From the NCBI GenBank assembly GCA_945949655.1, contig CAMFFG010000011.1, positions 1-12,171 of the forward strand: DNA of 12,171 bases, written 5' to 3'. The translations under genes and the position numbers were made by a program. The stretch comes from an uncultured Peptococcaceae bacterium. Lineage in GTDB: Bacteria; Bacillota; Peptococcia; Peptococcales; Peptococcaceae. Numbering within the stretch: position 1 is the stretch's first letter; every line of letters starts with the position of its first letter. The notes under the pieces were generated by a model. That model saw only the letters and a list, made by a program, of their open reading frames with translations. It was not told the DNA's origin and searched no databases. Below, in pieces: positions 8,531 to 12,171 of this stretch.

Positions 8531-8585
8531 GCTTTTTTTACGCCTCTTTGCGCGGTTTTTGCCGCTTTTCATATTATTTTTCTTT

Positions 8586-8614
8586 ATAGTATACACTTAA
8601 AAGATGCTTGTCCA
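8586..8614 (-). promoter_or_regulatory. Possible distal promoter of the S10 operon
   Basis: TGGACA (8614-8609; five of six to the -35 consensus) is followed after 17 bases by TACTAT (8591-8586; four of six to the -10), with the better-matching TATACT two bases upstream. It lies between the prmC terminator and the proximal promoter and would add about 85 bases to the leader. The surrounding 8531-8640 DNA is AT-rich and I see nothing else in it. Confidence 0.35.
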
Positions 8615-8637
8615 CAGTCATTTTATTCTGCTAAATC

Positions 8638-8681
8638 ATGAAAAAGAAAACGGCAACAGTTTCCGCATTCCGTTGCCGTTT
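8638..8681 (-). terminator. Rho-independent terminator after prfA-prmC
   Basis: On the minus strand AAACGGCAAC (8681-8672) pairs perfectly with GTTGCCGTTT (8657-8648), a 10-bp stem with a 14-base loop, followed by TCTTTTTC. It lies 37 bases after the expected natural stop of prmC at 8719, fits a full-length prmC reading frame, and separates this unit from the S10 operon. Confidence 0.85.
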
Positions 8682-8718
8682 CTCTTCTATTTTGTTCAGA
8701 TGAATCCCATATTTGTTT

Positions 8719-8835
8719 TTACACTCTCTCGAATGGCCTTTGCCCACAGACAACACGGTCCAGCCCCTGCCAATCCTGCAGTAATTCCAGCTGCGTAAAT
8801 CCGTGTTCCTCCAATAGCTGCTGCACAGCTGTTCC
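8719..8835 (-). other. prmC: In-frame C-terminal extension of prmC beyond the UAG codon
   Basis: Reading on in the prmC frame after the TAG at 8838-8836 gives 38 sense codons and then TAA at 8721-8719. The translation contains GTAVQQLLEEHGFTQLELLQ and then GLDRVV, which is what the end of a PrmC protein usually looks like (a final helix and the conserved G-x-D-R-V-V strand). Together with the upstream part this makes 281 residues, the normal family length. The frame is free of shifts, so only the TAG interrupts it. A 5-bp hairpin AGCTG/CAGCT (8830-8816) begins five bases after the TAG. Either the gene carries a recent nonsense mutation or sequence error, or the codon is read through. Confidence 0.8.
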
Positions 8836-9564
8836 CTACTGACAGCCCACTTCAAAGACCATCCAGCCACCAGGTTTTAGCAGCTCCATCACCGCAGCAA
8901 CAATTTTACGATAGAAATACAGCCCATCATCGCCACCCCACAGTGCCATTCGCGGCTCCTGCAGCACATCACCGGGCAACTGGCCCATTTCCTGTGTTGT
9001 AATATATGGCGGATTGGATGCCACCAGATCCACTTGTCCACGCAGATCAGCAAAGGGTTCCAGCAGATTGCCCTGCCGGAACTGCACGCTGGTGCCACAG
9101 CGTTGATCATTCCGTCTTGCGATTTCCAGTGCATCACCGGAAAGATCACCTGCATACACCGCAGCATCTTTTTTATAATGGCTGATGGCTACTGCAATGG
9201 CACCGCTGCCCGTACATACATCCAGCACGGTCGGCTGCCGGATTTGTTCCAGCAATTGCAGTGCTTTTTCAACCAGCCGTTCCGTATCAAAACGCGGAAT
9301 AAGCACTGCGGGAGTTACCAGCAGCTCCAGCCCCATAAAACTGGCAGTGCCCAACAGATACTGCAGCGGTTCCTGTCCCCGGTATCGTATAATCAGTTGG
9401 CGAAAAGCCTCTGCCTGTTCCGCCTCTATCTCGTCTCTATCATGCGCCAATAACAAAGCCCGACTAGTATGCAGCACATGGCACAGCAACAGCTCCACTT
9501 CTAAACGTTTGTCGCCGCCCACCTCATGCAAGGCCCATTGCAATAAGTCTCTGCTGTTCATCAT
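8836..9564 (-). CDS. prmC: Release factor N5-glutamine methyltransferase, interrupted by UAG at codon 243
   Basis: PrmC (HemK) transfers a methyl group from S-adenosylmethionine to the glutamine of the GGQ motif of release factors 1 and 2, which speeds peptide release. The visible 242 residues hold the helical substrate-binding N-terminal domain (about 1-75), then [13 protein letters not shown] at 88-99, where most relatives have proline in place of F92. The SAM-binding motif DVCTGSG is at 115-121 and the catalytic NPPY at 184-187. The ATG overlaps the prfA TGA stop (ATGA), implying coupling. TAG (8838-8836) falls after FEVGCQ, where relatives usually continue, and CAG to TAG is a single change. 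Product truncated here would lack the last strands of the methyltransferase fold. Confidence 0.93.
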   Translation of the reverse strand: MMNSRDLLQWALHEVGGDKRLEVELLLCHVLHTSRALLLAHDRDEIEAEQAEAFRQLIIRYRGQEPLQYLLGTASFMGLELLVTPAVLIPRFDTERLVEKALQLLEQIRQPTVLDVCTGSGAIAVAISHYKKDAAVYAGDLSGDALEIARRNDQRCGTSVQFRQGNLLEPFADLRGQVDLVASNPPYITTQEMGQLPGDVLQEPRMALWGGDDGLYFYRKIVAAVMELLKPGGWMVFEVGCQ

Positions 9565-10634
9565 GCTTCATCCGCATTTTTTAATTTTTCTGCCTGATCA
9601 GAGGTAACTAATGCATCGATGATCTCATCCAGATTGCCCAGCAAAACTTTATCCAGATTATGCACCGTCAGGTTTATACGATGATCGCTGACACGGCCCT
9701 GTGGAAAATTGTAGGTACGAATCCGTTCACTGCGGTCGCCACTGCCCACCATATCCTTGCGCTGTGCAGCCAGATCTCCCTGTGCTTCCTGCTGAAATTT
9801 TTCCATCAGACGGGAGCGCAGCACCTTCAATGCCTTTTCCTTGTTGCGCAACTGCGATTTTTCATCCTGGCAGGATACCACCACACCAGTTGGGATATGC
9901 GTGATACGCACTGCAGACTGTGTCGTGTTTACGCACTGTCCGCCAGGGCCGCTGGCGCAGAACACGTCAATGCGCAAATCATTCATATTAATATCCACTT
10001 CCACTTCCTCCGCTTCCGGTAGCACAGCTACAGTAGCGGCAGAGGTATGAATTCTCCCACTGGATTCAGTAGCAGGAACACGCTGCACCCGATGAACGCC
10101 GCCTTCAAATTTGAGTCGGCTGTATGCACCTTTCCCCTCGATCATGAAGGTGATTTCCTTATAGCCACCCACATCGGTATAGTTCGTGTTCATTACTTCT
10201 GTTTTCCAACCCCGGATTTCGGCATAACGCGTGTACATACGGTACAAGTCGGCGTCAAACAGCGCTGCTTCATCACCGCCGGTACCAGCACGGATTTCCA
10301 TAATGACGTTCTTGCTGTCATTTGGATCTTTAGGCAACAGCAAAATCGTCAGTTCCTGTTCCAGCTGTTCTTTCTGTTCACTCAATTCCTTGATCTCCGC
10401 TTTCACCATTTCATCCATTTCCGGGTCCAGCTTTTCCAGCAGCATAGCCTTGGAATCCTCTAACTCACGCATCACTTTTTTATATCTGCGGTAAACCATT
10501 ACCACATCCTCCAGATCTGCCTGCGCTTTTGCGCATTTATGCAGTTCAGCAGGATTATTCAATACATCAGGGTCAATCATCTTCTGGGTCAATTCTTCAT
10601 ATTTTTCTTCCAGCATCTGCAAACGCTCTAACAT
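9561..10634 (-). CDS. prfA: Peptide chain release factor 1
   Basis: RF1 recognises UAA and UAG in the ribosomal A site and triggers release of the finished protein. The 357 residues match the family. A coiled-coil N-terminal domain (about 1-100) is followed by [19 protein letters not shown]. The codon-reading tripeptide PAT is at 187-189, which marks RF1 rather than RF2, and GGQ is at 231-233 within [20 protein letters not shown]. The residue after GGQ is Cys, where E. coli has His. The ATG has GGAGG seven bases upstream. The TGA stop overlaps the prmC start. All key motifs are intact, so UAG should be read as stop in this organism. Confidence 0.98.
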   Translation of the reverse strand: MLERLQMLEEKYEELTQKMIDPDVLNNPAELHKCAKAQADLEDVVMVYRRYKKVMRELEDSKAMLLEKLDPEMDEMVKAEIKELSEQKEQLEQELTILLLPKDPNDSKNVIMEIRAGTGGDEAALFDADLYRMYTRYAEIRGWKTEVMNTNYTDVGGYKEITFMIEGKGAYSRLKFEGGVHRVQRVPATESSGRIHTSAATVAVLPEAEEVEVDINMNDLRIDVFCASGPGGQCVNTTQSAVRITHIPTGVVVSCQDEKSQLRNKEKALKVLRSRLMEKFQQEAQGDLAAQRKDMVGSGDRSERIRTYNFPQGRVSDHRINLTVHNLDKVLLGNLDEIIDALVTSDQAEKLKNADEA

Positions 10635-10681
10635 AACATATCCTCCATCATTTTAATTCTCTACACACTTAAGATTCTTTT

Positions 10682-10711
10682 ATTGTATCATATCATGCAG
10701 CGCTCCTACAA
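10682..10711 (-). promoter_or_regulatory. Extended -10 promoter upstream of prfA-prmC
   Basis: TACAAT (10687-10682; five of six to consensus) is preceded by TGA, giving an extended -10, with a weak -35 TTGTAG (10711-10706) at an 18-base spacing. Transcription would start near 10675 and give a leader of about 40 bases ending in the GGAGG site of prfA. No operator-like repeat is visible next to it. Confidence 0.55.
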
Positions 10712-10754
10712 CTTTTTTATTACTGCATATAGCATGCCATAAACACAAATATAA

Positions 10755-10802
10755 CATAAAATAAAAGATGACAATCGACTATTGGTACCAATTGTCATCT
10801 TT
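10755..10802 (-). terminator. Rho-independent terminator after the oxidoreductase gene
   Basis: On the minus strand AAAGATGACAAT (10802-10791) pairs perfectly with ATTGTCATCTTT (10775-10764), a 12-bp stem around a 15-base loop, followed by TTTTATTTTATG. It is AT-rich but long, and lies about 18 bases after the TAA at 10822-10820. The loop side contains a 12-base palindrome ATTGGTACCAAT (10781-10792) that overlaps one stem arm and allows an alternative, smaller fold. Confidence 0.8.
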
Positions 10803-10819
10803 CTTATCACTATCGCATT

Positions 10820-12171
10820 TTACTGCATCACAAAGGTGTACAGATTCGCCACCAGCATAATAGCCTCTGCCGCCATCGGCGCAGCGGTTTCGGCTCCCAT
10901 ACGGCCTGCAATTTCTTCGGTTAAAATACCCAGCTGCTGCAGCCCTTCCATCTGCCCGGCATAATCAGCAGCATCCACACCGGCGATGCGTGCTACAGCG
11001 GCAATCATCTCACCATTGGTAGGTGGATCGCTCACTTCAATGGCTGGCACTTCTTTTCCAGTCTTTTTCATAGAATTGTTGATCATATTCTGCAGCCGCC
11101 ATTTGCCCACTGCTTCGTCCAGACGGTAATCATTGCTGTAGCCGCCGTCCAGCAGGCCCAGACCGCGAATCACTTTTACCCCGGGATACGCCCAGTGATC
11201 CATAAAATCCTCATGCACTTCAAAATCATCCAGATAAGCGCCCTGTTTTTTCAGCGTCTTCTGCACACTGGCAATCGCCTTCTCATCCGTTGCCATATCA
11301 CGGAAGCTGAGCTGTTTTTCCAGCGAATAAGCTGCCGCCACACCAGCTGCCTGCCCTTCGGCCATGCCCACCGGGATCACGCGAGCACTGCCTGCCGCCA
11401 GTGAAGTATACGATGCGCTGCGACCAATGACTAACATATTTTCCGCTTCCAGCGGCACCAGGCACCGGAACGGAATGGCATACCGGTCCGGGCTGCCAAT
11501 GACAGTACCATAGGTCTGCCCCGCCGTGGGCTGAATATCTGCCGGATAAGCCACAATGGCGATCTTATCCCACTGGTCCCGATTTTCCAGCACATCGTCG
11601 ATGGTCAGCTGATACTCGCCAATCACATGGCGACTCTCCCGCACATACAGCTGGCTGGCTGTGCCCACCAGTTCAGCCTGCTCAAAACCAATAAAGTTTT
11701 CCCGCACATAAGGTACAATATATTCCAGTTCTTTCTGGGCCCGGGCAATGCCCTCAGCCTTGCTTTCCTCGCTCATAGCATCCACACCGAAAATGATCAG
11801 GGCATTGACCAGCACATTGCCGTTATCCTGCCGGGCCACATTAAATCCCCGCAGACGCATCAGTTCGTCCTTGGGCTCATAGGCATATCCTTCCCGGGTA
11901 TAGCCCCATGCTGTTTTCTCGGTGGCACCGGTGCCAGCATTCTCGTCATGCTCCAGATAATCGACCACTTTGTCCCAATTCACGCCGGATAATTCAAACA
12001 CCAGCGTCACACCCATATGGCGGTTTTTCTCGCCGATATCCTCACCGGCAATGGTATAAGGCACCCCGGCAGCAGCGGCTACGTCCGCATCCACGGTAGC
12101 ATCGATCACCCGGCTGGCTGTATAGGTAACCTGCCGCCCGTTCTCTTCCACAACAACACCCACAATAGCAT
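10820..12171 (-). CDS. FAD-dependent oxidoreductase with SLH-like C-terminal region, 5' end cut by window edge
   Basis: The frame is open to the right edge, so the N-terminal Rossmann FAD-binding motif is outside the window; the GTG at 12163 is an internal codon, not the start. About 449 residues are visible. RVIDATVDADVAAAAGVPYT and, further on, ENMLVIGRSASYTSLAAGSA with RVIPVGMAEGQAAGVAAAYS (visible residues 241-280) are typical of the FAD_oxidored family. The substrate cannot be told. Visible residues about 321-363 (DHWAYPGVKVIRGLGLLDGG, then YSNDYRLDE) resemble an S-layer-homology repeat with its usual TRAE motif eroded to GKWR, and a weaker repeat follows up to the C-terminus. This suggests attachment to the cell envelope, but the export signal would be in the missing part. 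A terminator follows. Confidence 0.85.
   Translation of the reverse strand, partial: AIVGVVVEENGRQVTYTASRVIDATVDADVAAAAGVPYTIAGEDIGEKNRHMGVTLVFELSGVNWDKVVDYLEHDENAGTGATEKTAWGYTREGYAYEPKDELMRLRGFNVARQDNGNVLVNALIIFGVDAMSEESKAEGIARAQKELEYIVPYVRENFIGFEQAELVGTASQLYVRESRHVIGEYQLTIDDVLENRDQWDKIAIVAYPADIQPTAGQTYGTVIGSPDRYAIPFRCLVPLEAENMLVIGRSASYTSLAAGSARVIPVGMAEGQAAGVAAAYSLEKQLSFRDMATDEKAIASVQKTLKKQGAYLDDFEVHEDFMDHWAYPGVKVIRGLGLLDGGYSNDYRLDEAVGKWRLQNMINNSMKKTGKEVPAIEVSDPPTNGEMIAAVARIAGVDAADYAGQMEGLQQLGILTEEIAGRMGAETAAPMAAEAIMLVANLYTFVMQ

Noticed and set aside
8542..8570. GCGG-CAAAAA-CCGC hairpin upstream of rpsJ
   Set aside because: The stem is only 4 bp and has no T-tract in the direction of transcription. 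On the plus strand it has a short T-run but no gene to terminate.
8631..8870. A 79-codon minus-strand frame overlapping the end of prmC
   Set aside because: It is in a different frame from prmC and runs through the prmC terminator. The prmC frame itself gives the recognisable PrmC C-terminus, so this is a shadow and not evidence of a frameshift.
9034..9607. Plus-strand frames of about 140 codons opposite prmC
   Set aside because: They have no family-like motifs and are fully explained as antisense of prmC and the end of prfA.
1..12171. tRNA or rRNA genes, CRISPR arrays, insertion sequences or prophage
   Set aside because: I found no cloverleaf-like segments, regularly spaced repeats, transposase-like frames or terminal inverted repeats; the window is continuous housekeeping sequence.

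Overview
The window is a minus-strand chromosomal segment from a bacterium that is very probably a member of the Bacillota. The S10-spc ribosomal gene order is intact, Shine-Dalgarno sites are strong (AAGGAGG/AGGAGGT), S14 is the short zinc-binding form, and L24 carries a C-terminal CxxC...CxxC pair. An SLH-like tail on the first protein fits a Negativicutes-type organism (Acidaminococcaceae-like), but that placement is inference from memory of these families. Every gene supported here reads right to left; the plus-strand reading frames are shadows.

Layout in transcription order, from high to low coordinates. (1) 12171-10820: the C-terminal part of an FAD-dependent oxidoreductase that runs off the window edge and ends in degenerate S-layer-homology-like repeats, followed by a strong hairpin terminator (10755-10802). 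(2) 10687-8640: an extended -10 promoter, prfA (release factor 1), prmC (the glutamine methyltransferase that modifies release factors), then a terminator. prfA and prmC overlap by ATGA. prmC contains an in-frame UAG at codon 243. After it the same frame continues for 38 codons that look like the normal PrmC C-terminus and ends at a natural TAA. (3) 8640-8378: about 260 bases holding two candidate promoters and a GC-rich structured leader. (4) 8377-1: the S10 gene set rpsJ-rplC-rplD-rplW-rplB-rpsS-rplV-rpsC-rplP-rpmC-rpsQ, running without a visible terminator into the spc set rplN-rplX-rplE-rpsN-rpsH-rplF-rplR-rpsE. The last gene is cut by the window edge.

The genes form one functional theme, protein synthesis: 19 ribosomal proteins, the UAG/UAA release factor, and its activating methyltransferase. 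Six of the 19 ribosomal genes start with GTG or TTG. For rpsE, rplX and rplD the Shine-Dalgarno position shows that the longest reading frame overextends the N-terminus. The most interesting observation is the UAG inside prmC. RF1, encoded just upstream with intact PAT and GGQ motifs, should stop there, and PrmC in turn activates RF1. The arrangement is therefore either a single-base nonsense mutation or sequence error, or a possible autoregulatory readthrough circuit comparable in logic to the prfB frameshift. Much of the rest is ordinary, highly conserved sequence.
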